DNA of 64,000 nt from Pleurotus djamor. Taxonomy: Eukaryota; Basidiomycota; Agaricomycetes; Agaricales; Pleurotaceae. The position numbers and the translations under genes are program-made. The stretch covers positions 1-64,000 of the forward strand of contig JAPEVF010000094.1 of the NCBI GenBank assembly GCA_029747585.1, read 5' to 3'. The stretch's first letter is position 1. Every line of letters starts with the position of its first letter. The notes under the pieces are model-generated. The model was given only the letters and a program-made list of their open reading frames with translations. It made no database searches and was not told the origin of the DNA. Shown here one piece after another: positions 1 through 11,333 of this stretch.

Positions 1-1621
1 GTCCCACTTTACCAGCAGGTCATCCACAGCTTAAGTACCACATACACTACACACGAGGGCGGAAGCTCTCAGGTCAATAGTACAAATATGATGTAGGCTT
101 AACAGATAATCATTGAAAAATGCAGCGGCCTAGTTGTGAGGTAGGATTTCCGATTGATGGGACTGCAACTTGGGTTGCATTGCTTATGGAGAAGAGCTCA
201 AAACGAGCAATCCGGGACTCCAACTTTGGACTTTTATTTCGGCACCCCACTCGTTATACACATTCCCAATCAGTCCCTTTTGCTCAGCAACTTCCCTCGA
301 GATGGTTCTCACGTCAGCGTCATCAGTTACACATTCACTTTTCCCATTACTCGTCCTGGCGACTATCCTACCATCTTTGCGCCATGGTTCAGGACAAAGT
401 TTCAGCACGAAGACCTTTTCACAAGTCACAACACGCGTCAAGTCCACACCAGCCCTGTTTCTGAGGGAAACCAACTCTACCATCATTTGACGCGACGCCA
501 TCATGTTGACTAGTCGCAGCGCCGACGTCCACTCCCCGACATCCATCATCGCTGGATTGTCCACTTTGTCCGCCAAAAACACCCCTTCAGAGCTTTCTGC
601 TCCGGATTACCATCACCCGCAGACGGTCTTCAACGACCACACCCTGATCGTGACAAACTACGCAGTCACTCCTATCATCCCTTACGAGCCCCTCACGCGC
701 ATTGTCCATCCAACCTCCTCGCCGTTGCGCGAATCCACAGCCCACCACCATAATATTCGAGACATCTATTATCCCATATGCTCTTTCAACAATTCCCCCT
801 CTCGTNGGGAGCCCCTTATCAGCACACTGCCGTGCGTGACGCAAACCAAACATGGAAGCGCAGCATGTCTACTATCAGCCCCCTTTCCCTCTCCTTCCAT
901 CATCAATACCGGCTGAAAGCTTTGGACACCTACAGTATCTCTGGCTTGACGCCGAAGACGTTTCCTTTGTTGCAGCTCACTGGGTGAACCGCGGAGGGCG
1001 TATGTAACGGCACGGACCTTCGGCCGTTCCACCACTCCTGTCCCCTCCTTTCCCTCCTCCTCTACACTCCCCCTTCGCCCACAGATTCACTCGTTCCTTA
1101 CCTGTCACCTTGCGACGCCTTGGTACATACTTGGTATCGTGTTCCGTCAGTATATCCAGTATTTATCCTTTGCCCTCAGCCCCAGTTTCTACAGTATAAA
1201 GTAGATTACTTTACCTTGTTTCCATATAATTCACCAATTCGACGGCTTTACTCCGTTCACTATTGGTCTACCTCTAACCACCGCCTACTCTCTCCTAGCC
1301 GCCACCCTTTCTATTCTCGTGTGTCGTGACCGAACTCGGCTCTCTCGATACGCTCATGCCACAGTAAAGGGGGCGGTCATGAATCAGCACTCAGAGTCAT
1401 AGACACTGAGATAACCAGATAGTCCAGCTAATTTATGAGTTCTGCGAATGCATGAAGCACTGACTCAGACGAACGCACCGATGAATGTGCGGGCTAGAGA
1501 AGGGATTTCGATTGGGACTCTAGGACGAAATAAAGGGAGCGTGAGAGGGGCGTGGGAAGAGGCTCTTGGACATGCCGGCGTGGGAATACCAGAGAGGCGT
1601 GACTTTCCAAAATCGAACAAA
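1..1621. other. Region without a supported gene
   Basis: I see several overlapping open frames on both strands (for example 184-582 minus and 503-916 plus), but none shows a recognisable domain, a convincing intron pattern or a compositional advantage over the opposite strand. A pyrimidine-rich stretch around 1015-1110 resembles a fungal promoter/5' UTR but no start codon with a good protein follows. One N lies at 806. If the truncated F-box gene at 2.4 kb once continued leftwards, I could not find its remaining exons here. Confidence 0.4.
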
Positions 1622-2179
1622 TACTGTCACACACAGTCACACCGGTCACACAGAGAAACCGGTCAGCTACGCGTAACTCACTCAATTCATAAGGTCACCC
1701 ATTACAACTGTACATTATATCTATTTAAGCCTATTATAGCATATCTGGCATGCTATATGCCCTCCGAAGCAAATATTTGAGTTCCCAGCGCGAAAATAGG
1801 CCATTTACCCCTATTTACCCACCGCCATCATGAAATTCGTCGCTTACTCTTCGCCATCGTTGTCAATAGCTCCCTAAAGTGATTCATCAAGTCCTTATAC
1901 GCCTGCTTAGGCTTAGAGCCCGTTTTCAGGAGCAACGAAGTCCGCATTCTCGCGCAAGAGGGCTTGACCGGACTCTCTGTGACAAAATTTTGGGTGACCG
2001 AAATGCACTGTTTACTCCGTCATCAACTAAATTCTGAATTTGAGGCCTAAAGCTTTTATTTACAGGTTCCAAGTAGTTCGCCCCAGTACCCAGTATGTTT
2101 CTTCGGATGGTCTGGAGGTGAGAACGCGAGTGTTGACAAATTTTTCCCTGACTGACCGGTGTCACGGTGCGTGACAGTA
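1622..2179. mobile_element. Non-autonomous TIR DNA transposon (MITE-like), TA-flanked
   Basis: Positions 1622-1658 and the reverse complement of 2143-2179 form terminal inverted repeats, 31 of 37 bases identical by eye. Both ends begin with TA followed by CTGTCAC, so the element proper would be 1624-2177 (554 bp) with a TA target duplication, the signature of Tc1/mariner-type insertion. The outermost right end is itself palindromic (TGTCACG...CGTGACA). The interior has no open frame resembling a transposase, so it would need a transposase supplied from elsewhere. The F-box remnant stops at its right end. Confidence 0.6.
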
Positions 2180-2437
2180 TTTCCAGATAAAATCATTTCC
2201 TTGGAAGACCAACGTCGAGCAGAGATGTTTGCTGCACCGTGCAACCGAAAGCAGGTCTTTAGTAGACGAGCATTGCTTCAAGATCTCAGCGAGGATTTCG
2301 AGAGGAAGTCGTTCAAAAAGGCATGGCCGAAGTGTACTGGTGCTGGGCTGTGGAGGGTTTGCACGCTTGTTAGATCGCTTTCGTCGTTTGAAAGCACCTT
2401 GCGCAGCAGAATCCGTAAGGGTGGTGACCTCTGGCAT
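2162..2437 (-). pseudogene. F-box gene remnant (5' part only)
   Basis: Reading the minus strand from the ATG at 2437, the peptide has a basic stretch (KRRKRSNKR) and then a clear F-box: CLFERLPLEILAEIL followed by VARCSKHLCSTL and FIWK. This is closely similar to the N-terminal 90 residues of the complete F-box protein at 37.5 kb. Homology stops after FIWK, precisely where the TIR element begins, and a stop follows at once. The open frame can be extended upstream to 2515, but the paralogue suggests the shorter start. None of the downstream exons found in the intact copy is visible. It is best read as a truncated duplicate; expression is unknown. Confidence 0.7.
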
Positions 2438-2826
2438 AAGATTGAAACCCGGGTAGGTACTAGAAGATCGCTGGAAAGGCAATTCGTGGTAGGTGGAACA
2501 AAGAATCCAACGCACGTCAGCCTGAGGCTTTCAGGGGCTTGCTTCGAAAATTCCTCCGATAGCCTGGCAGCCACGGATATTTCAGGTCTAAGAACGAAAC
2601 CTTCTTCAACGTTCCATTTTGATTACGGACACGCTGGCGGACTCGTTTACGAGCGAATGAATGCGTGTTCCGCCCATCAAAAGACAGGAACCTTTTCTTC
2701 AAGATTCTATCGCTAACCTTCTAAAGTTCCTACAACAATATGATTAGGTACTAATGTACACGTCGGTGAAGCCTATCCTAGAGAACAAGTCCAAGGTCTA
2801 AGAATTACATAGAATGATGTAGAAAT

Positions 2827-4611
2827 TTAAGTCTTAAATATTCGGAGTAATCTGGCTTCTGTCACGATTCGCGTGCGACAGAGCGGGCATTCGCGAGAGC
2901 TAGCCATGACGAGGTCAGAGCACCCTCTACACATGGCCATATGACTGCGATTCGATGATAGGCCGTCAGAACAAGAGAAATGAAGGGAATAGTCTTAGAA
3001 CTCACCCGCAGTCGACAATTGCAATATTAGCTTCTTCATCCTGACAAATGACGCAAAGACCATTGCGCTCGAAAGCCGAGATATGTGCCTTTGAGGGCGT
3101 GGTTGAGGGCGTGGGCTTGGGAATGGGCTTTGCTGCACCTTCCATCTTAGAATCGCCGTCGGCATCAACCGACGCGTCATCGGAAGGAGAGGCAGTCTCG
3201 CCGTTGCCTGTTTCTTGCGCACCCTCTTGTTCCCTCCTGCATCTTTCTTCTTCTGCAATCATTTGTTGGATGCGCTCTTGTTCTGCCTGTTCCTCCATCT
3301 GACGCTGGATTTCCGCGCGCTCGCGTACTCGACGTTCATTGTCCACGAGATCGCGGACCTTTTTCACTAGTTCCGCCTTCTCTATAATACCTCTCGCGAC
3401 CACATGGTTGCGAAATAGAATAGATTTGAGGCTCCCAATAGAGAGGGCAGCGATTGAATCATCGGTCATTGACAAAAGCTCGTTTAGATCGGGCGGTGGA
3501 GGTGGTGGAGGTGAGCTAGGCACTCTATTCTCAGGAGAGGTAGATGCAGCTCGAGGCCGTGGTGGAGTCGAACTAGAGGCCATGTTCGGCGACGTATGAA
3601 GGTTATGAGATGAACGTGAGGCAGAAAGATTTGCATACGGTTGGTTGTTTCCAGGCCACGGCCGGGTATTAGTATTTGGAGGCGGCGGCTGTGCCTGAGG
3701 ACGGGGTGGCACAGGAGGTGGTTGATGATAGTATTGTGAACGAGGAGGCGTCGTTGGAGGTTGTCTGTATCCTGGAGGCGGGCCAGGGGGCGGTTGGTAT
3801 CGCGGTGGCACCGGTGGAGGGTCGTCAGGCGCAAGGTCCGGCCTTGCAAACTCTGTCGTAGCCTGTCGTCTTGGTGTTTGAGTAGTCGCCGGAGGGAGGT
3901 CATTCTGGGTACGAGAAGAGAATAAGCCTCGTGGCCGCGTGCCATCCGGTCGTGCGGGAACAGAATATCTCCTGTAAAATGCCTTGTCCTCCCAGTCAGT
4001 GGCATCTATTGTATGTATAACATGTTGTCCTTACTTCGCATTCAGGAGAAAGGCATCCGTTAGGTCCCTGAGAGCAGGGCGTAAGCATCATGTTGCGTCA
4101 ACGTCCACTCATCCGCTTACCCTCGCCATCATTATTCGGTCGATGAGGTCGTCCTTCTCAACCACACGCCCAACTTTGATATTGTAAGCATTGACATACT
4201 TACGAAGCTTTCCCAACGGCATAGACCGTAGTTGGCCCCGTCCTGCGGCGGTAACTAGTAGTAGCTGTATTAGTCAAGCGTCCACCGTGACGAAAGTAAC
4301 CCAGATAACTCAACTGCCCAGATACTCTATGCAATAGGCACAGACATTCTGTGAATCGTATCCTGAGTCGTGTCCGCCCCGAGGCATCAAGGCCAAGAAG
4401 TCGGTGCAACTGTGGCAGTAGGTGTATCCTAGAACATGTGTGGTGCGATGATCGATGACAAGAGGGGGGACGTACCACAGTGGTTACACCTCCTCGACCT
4501 CGCAAATATGATGTTAAACTCTTTGCTACATTTCCTACACGCTCCATCTGACTCTGGCACTTGTGGCGGCGGACCGCTCAGCAATGGTAAACCTCGACCA
4601 ACGTCGGCCAT
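2827..4611 (-). CDS. FYVE-like / SAP-like / RING-finger E3 ubiquitin ligase
   Basis: The spliced protein starts MADVGRGLPLL at 4611. An N-terminal FYVE-like zinc finger follows (CRKCSKEF...RRCNHCG, then in the next exon YTYCHSC...CAYC), then a helical segment ending PLGKLRKYVNAYNI, a long Pro-rich linker, a SAP-like stretch near DLNELLSMTDDS...LKSILF, an Arg/Glu coiled coil, and a C-terminal C3HC4 RING split by an intron: CVICQDEEANIAIVDCG, then HMAMCRGC and CPLCRTRI before the stop at 2827-2829. This order matches the CARP/RNF34 family of RING ligases, which ubiquitinate targets at endosomal or plasma membranes; the basic FYVE patch for PI3P is weak here. It is divergent from the phosphatase gene at 5246. 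Exon borders were read by eye. Confidence 0.85.
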
Positions 4612-4762
4612 GAAGGCTCTTAGGTATTGTTTGAAAAGGTGGGTATTCAAAGAGGCTCTTGCGCAAGAGAAGGTGGTGGTTTGGGAGAAAGATTGTATAT
4701 TCGGTAAGCAATGGATTTCCGCAGAATTTGCTAGATGAAATCTCGAGTTAAGACAGTTCGAC

Positions 4763-4768
4763 CACGTG
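4763..4768. promoter_or_regulatory. CACGTG motif in divergent promoter (4612-5245)
   Basis: The 634-bp interval between the RING ligase and the phosphatase gene holds no supported gene. It contains a CACGTG palindrome, the core site of bHLH factors such as Cbf1/Pho4 in fungi, 152 bp upstream of the RING start codon. An N lies at 4859. Function is inferred only from the motif and position. Confidence 0.35.
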
Positions 4769-5245
4769 ATCGACTTATTCAGGGGTCTCCTGCCATGGGT
4801 AAATTTCGTGGTCGCTGAACTTGGCGGTAAAAGTAGGCTTCTTGCTTTCCTTTTACTCNTTTTTAGCGTGCGCACTCCACCTATTGAGAGATTTCGCACT
4901 CCCAGTATCCACACCCTTCCTCCTGGAACGGCCAATCCCAAGTATGTGCAGGGATGTCCCTCGAGTTGCAAGTTGCCGCGTCGTTCAAGATTGGGTCAAC
5001 CGACAGAGCATCTCGGGATGCAAGCAACTCATATCTCCCGCGACATCGACAGTCGGAAATCGATGCGGCATTGAGCTAACCGGGCCAATGCCGGATCTCA
5101 GTGGATCAGTAAACGTTATCTCCACGTTGCTTGAAACACATTGCAAACATGATGCACCTCAAGTTCGAGTCATCCAACAACTAAACATATAATTCAACGA
5201 GAAAGAGACGAAGTCCATAATATCTGTGGTCAACGAAGTGTTGTA

Positions 5246-6387
5246 ATGATCGTCATCACTTTCGTGAGTGGACTATCCGACTTTGCCTCAAGCTTACCCT
5301 CCATCTGCAGCTAACTGTTGGCGCCCATAGATCCGTCATGGGGAATCTCTTGACAATCTGGTAAGTACTAGTGCGACCGAGGACGTTGTGCCTGTGTGCT
5401 CTCAGGACATTGCGGTTGAACTACTTCCTAGAAATCGATTTGGGCTGGGTGGAAAGATGCACCTCTTTCGGAGCTTGGTGAGTCTCATTATGCTCACCCA
5501 TTGTCGGTAGCTGAGATCGCCAACAGGAAACAAAGTGAGCGGTTGAAATAACACCCATTTCTTCCTTGGTTTAAATGTGCTCGCAGCAAGCGAAAGCATT
5601 AGGAAGGCATATGGCGACCATGCGTTTCGACGCAATCTATTCCTCGGACCTTTTGAGGGCACACCAAACGGCGAAAGCCCTCCATACGTTCCAGCCCTCG
5701 CCGCCGGCTACGATAGTTGTCAACCCAAAACTACGGGAACAACACTTTGGGGTCGCCGAGGGGAACCCCTGGACGTTCAATAGAGACCCAAATAAAACCC
5801 TCGAAGAACATTTCAAAAATGGGGTATACCCAGTTCTTGAAAAGCACGAGAAGTTCCCAGGAGGTGAAAGTATCGATGATCTTGCGAAGCGAAGTGAGGA
5901 GGCGCTCTTGGAGACCATCTTCAGCCATCTTGAAACCCATGGCGACACGGACAACGAATTTCATGTCGCGGTTACAAGCCATGGTTTGTGCATCGGGGAG
6001 CTAATTCGGACTCTCACACGATTGGATCCAGAACATATTAGTAACAGGTCGTACACTGGTCTCAAGAATACGGCTTGGACCAGGGTTTCCATCTCTTCAA
6101 GGGTATGAACTGATCTGTGTGTCTACTGGGCAGGTCTGACCGTTGACTCCACAGGCATCCGACGTACAGGTCGCCGATACCCTTCCCAAACTGAGAGTCA
6201 AGGTTGGAGATATTAACAGCTCAAGCCATCTCGCCAAGCTGGTGAGTTTCCATGAGTGCCTTGACGAAGCGTACATAGTGCTCAATGACGGTCATGTATG
6301 CATTAGCATGAAGTGGAAGAACCGTTGTCGGAACTCGAATCAGAGAGGCGAGCATTTTTCGGAGGCGACATGGAAGCTTTGAAGTGA
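5246..6387 (+). CDS. Histidine phosphatase superfamily (phosphoglycerate mutase-like) protein
   Basis: Seven exons: 5246-5263, 5331-5360, 5432-5477, 5527-5534, 5587-6102, 6155-6241 and 6307-6387, giving 261 residues. The protein begins MIVITFIRHGESLDNL, carrying the RHGE phospho-acceptor histidine, followed by WAGWKDAPLSELG, RFDAIYSSDLLRAHQTA (the second catalytic arginine region), the FPGGES loop and TSHGLCIGELIR with the C-terminal catalytic histidine. These are the hallmark blocks of the family, which includes phosphoglycerate mutases, fructose-2,6-bisphosphatases and general acid phosphatases; I cannot assign a substrate. Exon 4 is only 8 nt, yet including it restores the conserved LGNKQAKALGRHM segment. 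The start is forced by the RHG motif lying only eight codons in. Confidence 0.9.
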
Positions 6388-6621
6388 TCTCCTCTATACG
6401 CCTAAATGTGTAACACTTCCGTTAGCCAGGTCTGAATGATTATGATGTTACCCCTAACTATTTTATGGCTCCTAACTCTTTCCGTTGGCGTTTCCATCGG
6501 GATTACTCAGGCCTTCAAATTTGTTGTGCAAGGTCCGTCGTCACTGTTTCCCTTGGGAATCCAATAAAAATGGCACATCAATGCATCACTACCCACGTCT
6601 CCGAATCCCCCCCCGTAAACA

Positions 6622-8961
6622 ATGGTGCTCGACGTCACGATGCTGCAGGTCGTCGCTGCTGCATCGTCCATCTTCATTGTCTCCAGGATTCTGAAGCTGA
6701 TTCAGGGTCTGAAGGTTGGGCACACGGGCTCTCAATTGATATTTGGTACTGAAAACCCCATGTACAGGCCGTAAATTACCACCCTGGGAGGCGTATACCA
6801 TTCTGGCCACTGGCCATGCCGGGAGCCATTCTCCCAACGACATGGTGGAACGTTGGGATGAAGTTTCCTTGGCAGTACAGATTTAGTGGTGCGTAACGTA
6901 ACGCCGTTCCACTTATTTTGTGCTAAGCGCACACGCTCTACTTTGGTCGTTATTTTAAGCCTATTCCAAGGATGAGACGTTCTCGATTGTCCCGTGGCTC
7001 GCGGGGCCACCTGGTTTCTATACCTCTAGCCTTGAAGTGGCTCGCCAGGTTATCGGTGGAGGACACAAGTCTGACTTTGTCAAGCCTGAGCACGCGAGTC
7101 GAGCTCTTTTGTGCGATTTTAGCCCTTTCATACAGAGGCGTAGTGCTTACGGATGCTCTTTCTAGATTATGGGGAATGAATCTTGTCGCTGCAGACGGAG
7201 ATATGTGGAGGAAGCACAGACGGGTGATGGGGCCAGCTTTCAACAACAGCCTGTACGNCCCCTTCTTTGCAACTCAACTTACAACGCCTGACACGACATC
7301 TTAGATACAATCTTGTGTGGGAGCAGACACTAAGGACTTACAGAGAAATGATCACTGCCGAAGGTTGGGAGAATGCCGACGTAGCCGAGGTTCCAGTCGT
7401 TCAGAAGCTCACTTTCAAACTTGCNCTTCTGGTACTCGGACATTGCGCTTTTGGTTTCCCTTTCGACTGGTCTACCCCCGCTAGACTTCCCGATGGCAGC
7501 ATGTCTGTACAAGAAGCTCTGCGTACCGTCGCCGACACGCACATATTTGCTATTTCCGCGCCGAAGTGGGTCTGGAAGCTTCCTATTAAATGGTATGTAT
7601 ATTCAGCTATCGTGATTGTAGTGCCGGTTCTGATAATGATGTCATTCATTTCCAGGATTCAGGACAGTCGAGTTGCGCATGAACAGCTTGCTCGGTTCAT
7701 GCGTGAGCAAGTGGAAGAGCGCAAGGAGGCGCTTACCTCCGATGTCAAGGGTGCCCTTGGACGCGATGCTTTCAGCATGCTCGTTGCTGCCAACGAGTCT
7801 GAAAACCAGAAGCTGCAGTTGAGCGATCAAGAGTTAATTGGGAACGTATTTATCATGCTGTTTGCTGGACATGGTACGTCCTCCTCTGTAGTCTATTTCC
7901 AACGGGTGGAGTTCTAATCCCGGTCCCTTTCCCACTAGAAACTACCGCACATACGTTGGCTGCGACTCTAGGGTTCTTGAGTCTATATCCAGATATCCAG
8001 GAAGATGTTGTCCAGCAAATTACGAAAGTGGTAGGACGCGACCGGGATCCAGTACGTACAGGTCTTTTTGATAGACTTATAATTATATGCCATACCTCAT
8101 GCAATCTCCCATTATCGCCTACTAACCCCTACTTTACATCCTCTAGACAATGGAAGATTACCCAAAACTCACGAAAGTTACTGCGGTGTTCTATGAATCG
8201 CTCCGAATGTTCCGTGCGTTCGCCCCTTCATCGCAAATAGAACTGTCACTTAAAACGGCTGCCCGTACTTTTGTCTCCGTCGAAATAGCGGCAGGCCATC
8301 TGATGATCCGCGAAGCGCACGAAGATACCGTGATCACGATGCCTAATCCTGTGGGAGTGGAAGGAAGCAAAGAAGTCCCTATTCCCAAAGGCACACAGGT
8401 CAGCTGAGTCGGTTTAGCGATGACGGGTAAACTCACCATGATCAAATGACGCAGGTTGTTGTCGATATGGTTGGAGTTCGTAAGTCCTTTCCTCGATCGC
8501 GCGGCATTAGATTTCGATCAAAGCCTCCTTGGCTTGGTCACCATGCTAAAATTGGGCAACAGAATACAACCCTCGATACTTTGACGAGCCTGAGAAGTTC
8601 AAGCCCTCGCGATGGGAAGGTGTTTCGAACGAGTCGGAGAGTTTTACAGCTTTTAGCGTTGGTGAGTGGAGACTGCCTCTCCGTGGGGTCATCCAGCTGA
8701 CTCCCGGGGCCCCGTATTCGCGATGCAATCGTGCGTTATACAGGTCCGCGAATGTGTCTTGGCCGTAAGTTCGCAATCACGGAATCGGTTTGCTGGTTGA
8801 CGATGTTGCTGCGCGATTGGCGTGTTGAACCACTGCTGCAAGGCGGAGAGACGAAAGATACGTGGCGTGCCAGAGTTATGGACGCGAACTTGGTGCTCAC
8901 GCTTGGTGTCGCCAACGTGCCCGTGAAGCTTATTCGGAGGAACAAAGGTGGATCGATATAG
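6622..8961 (+). CDS. Cytochrome P450 (copy A)
   Basis: A multi-exon gene beginning with a hydrophobic anchor (MVLDVTMLQVVAAASSIFIV) and a Pro-rich hinge containing PFWPLAMPGAILP. Conserved blocks follow: WRKHRRVMGPAFNN (C-helix), FAGH joined across an intron to ETTAHTLAATLG (I-helix oxygen-binding site), ESLRMF (K-helix ExxR), EPEKFKPSRW, and the haem loop FSVGPRMCLGRKF assembled across another intron, with cysteine as the iron ligand. The C terminus ends at 8959-8961. All exons match the order in copies B-D. It should be an ER-bound monooxygenase needing P450 reductase; substrate unknown. Two Ns occur, at 7258 (intron) and 7425 (inside KLALLVLG, in frame). It sits upstream of an alcohol dehydrogenase in the same direction. 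Confidence 0.9.
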
Positions 8962-9503
8962 AGCCCTGTAATGCCAACGGATGAGTTTATAATTTCTCGA
9001 TCGATTGTGGATTCCTTATCGGTTTGATAACGAAGTACCCTTTATTGATCAGACGAACCCTTCTCACCGAAATCCTTGGAGGAGCACCACAAGCTTGTCA
9101 TTCGCTGGTCGTGGTCGTGCGCATGCTTGGGGGCGGTCCAGTTCACATCATGGCCGACCGCTTGTCGCGAGGTTCCAGACCCTCATCTGGGCCTTCCGCG
9201 ATAAGATGGCAGAAACTGCGGTGTTCCGGACAAGTTCTTGCATTGCCTAGCGATAATATCCCTGCGACGGCGAAACATCCCTCTCCCCATTTCGTACGCA
9301 AAGGCCGGGGTGAGTCTGGAAACTGATGGCGGGAGTTGTATTTCGACTGCAGAAAACCCGGGTCTGGGCCCGAGAGGGGAGCTCTTCCCCCTGAGCGAGC
9401 CTGACAGAGCCTTGCGATAATTATTCCACACTTCGGAAATTTCGCTACGCCACTACCGCTAAGAGCCATTTCCTTCAAGCACTCGGATTATGATAGCAAG
9501 AGG

Positions 9504-9512
9504 CATAAATAG
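9504..9512 (+). promoter_or_regulatory. TATA-like box upstream of ADH (interval 8962-9615)
   Basis: The 654 bp between P450-A and ADH contains no supported gene. CATAAATAG at 9504-9512 lies about 105 bp before the ADH start codon and is followed by a C/T-rich tract (about 9530-9610), the usual look of a strongly expressed fungal core promoter and 5' leader. An in-frame ATG at 9490 lies upstream of this box and is therefore unlikely to be in the transcript. Confidence 0.5.
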
Positions 9513-9615
9513 TGGCCGCCTTTTCCATCGATCTCCTTACTCCCCAACCACCTTACATCTTCTCCACCACCACACACAACCTCCTCACTTCCCCTTAAAC
9601 ATCTCCTTCAGACCA

Positions 9616-10980
9616 ATGTCTACTCAATTCACCATCCCGCCTAAGCAGAAAGCTGCTGTCGTCGCTTCAGCTGGTGCTTCCGTCGAAATTAAGGAAGTCC
9701 CTGTCAAGACACAAGCCGACCTCGCTCCTGGCGAATGTCTTGTCAAGCTCGACTGCACTGGCGTTTGCCACACCGATCTCCACGCCGCCTTGGGTGATTG
9801 GCCTCTCAAAGCCAATACCCCTTTGATTGGCGGACATGAGGGTGTTGGCACCATCGTAGCCATCGGTAACAACACTCCCCTTTCCCCTGTCAAAGTTGGC
9901 GAACGTGTCGGCATCAAGTGGTTGGCCAACTCGTAAGTTACTTCCCTTCTCGCCTTGTATAAAATGTCCTGAAATGTGCTCTTTGCAAAGATGTCTCAAT
10001 TGCGAACATTGCCGAAAAGGGCGTGAACAAAGTACGTGATTTCCGGGCTTGCCTCGCCTTTCCTGACGTTCCTGACTGTTATTTATAACGTAGACTGCCC
10101 CGATGCTAAACTTAGCGGATTCAATGTAGACGGAACGTTCTCCGAATACGTTGTTTCTTTCGTCAACCATGTCACCCCTATCCCAGACGGAATCGACTCC
10201 AACGCGGCCGCCTCCATCCTTTGCGCTGTATGTACTAACTTATATAGCCTTTGTTTCGGTTGTGCTCACGATGTATCCAGGGTGTTACTGTTTACCGTGC
10301 TATCAAATACAGCCAGACCGAAGCCGGTGATTGGATTGTGCTTCCAGGTGCTGGAGGAGGCCTCGGTCATCTTGGTTCGTGAACCTTGTTTTAACTCGAC
10401 CAATGTGCTCGCTAACGTACATGCCCTTAATAGCCATCCAATATGCCAAAGTCCGTGGTCTTCGTGTAATCGCCATTGATAGCGGCGAAGAGAAGAAGAA
10501 GCTTTGCCTCGAACTCGGCGCTGATGTCTGGATCGACTTCAAGGAATCCAAAGATATCGTCGCCGATGTTAAGGCCGCCACCGGAGGAGAGGGTGCTCAC
10601 TCAGCTGTCGTCACCACTGCCTCGCCTTCGGGATACACACAAGCCGTAGATTACCTCCGTGGCGGAGGTACTCTCATGGTCGTTGGTCTCCCAGGACAAG
10701 CCGGCTTGGAAGCCTCAATCTTCTTCACTGTCTTCAAGAGCATCAGCATCCTTGGATCTTACGTCGGAAACAGACAGGATGCCAGGGAGGCTATTGACAT
10801 CGCTGCTCGTGGCCAAGTCAAGTGTATATATGTCCTCAAGGGCCTGTCAGACCTTGAGAGGTGCGTCACTTCCTCTTTCTACCTTTGCGGAGATCCTGAT
10901 TTCGTCTTCTTCCTAGTGTCTACGATGGTCTCACCAAAGGCACAGTCGCTGGTCGCGTCGTTCTCGACATGACCAAGTAA
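9616..10980 (+). CDS. ADH1: Zinc-dependent alcohol dehydrogenase, ADH1 family
   Basis: Six exons (9616-9932, 9991-10031, 10094-10227, 10281-10374, 10434-10860, 10917-10980) give 358 residues, the normal size for tetrameric yeast-type ADH. Catalytic zinc ligands lie in CTGVCHTDLHAALGDWP and GGHEGVG; the structural zinc site is the four-cysteine cluster CLNCEHCRKGREQNC, split over introns. The NAD-binding Rossmann glycine motif is LPGAGGGLGHL, and the C terminus is the family-typical VYDGLTKGTVAGRVVLDM. It interconverts ethanol (or related primary alcohols) and aldehyde with NAD(H) in the cytosol. I chose MSTQFTIP at 9616 because an upstream in-frame ATG precedes the TATA-like box; a mitochondrial isoform from 9490 is possible but less likely. 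Confidence 0.93.
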
Positions 10981-11333
10981 AACTCAAATCAAAAATTGCA
11001 TGGACGATACGTTTCGGACTTGTCTCTCTTCATAAATTCAGGTGTTTAGATTCTTCGTATTGGCCTTGATATTGTTGTACGAGTAGCATTATTTGTAGTA
11101 GTAGTATGGAGCAATGTCCACAATAATTCCGACTCTTCAGCCTTGCTTCAGCCCAACTTCAGCCAATCATTGCCACCAGATCGTGCAAAAAGGTGATTTC
11201 GTGTAAGCGCTCGCGGAATCCGAAATCGTGGCCCGTGGGAGTTTTACAAAGCCAATGGCTTGGGTTTCAAGCGATGACAAACTCCTCCACTGCAACTTGA
11301 TCATAACTTGAAGTTCGCGTTCTTCGCTCCGAC

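Noticed and set aside
184..916. Overlapping ORFs of 88-137 codons at the left edge
   Set aside because: Both strands are equally open, with no domain or splice pattern.
2159..2716. Plus-strand 185-codon ORF
   Set aside because: It is antisense to the F-box remnant, which has clear homology on the minus strand.
9490..9615. Upstream in-frame ATG giving a longer ADH
   Set aside because: It lies before the TATA-like box and C/T-rich leader, and the added residues are not typical of a mitochondrial presequence.
6622..10980. P450-A plus ADH as a secondary-metabolite cluster
   Set aside because: No PKS, NRPS, terpene synthase, specific regulator or transporter lies nearby; the ADH matches the primary-metabolism ADH1 type.
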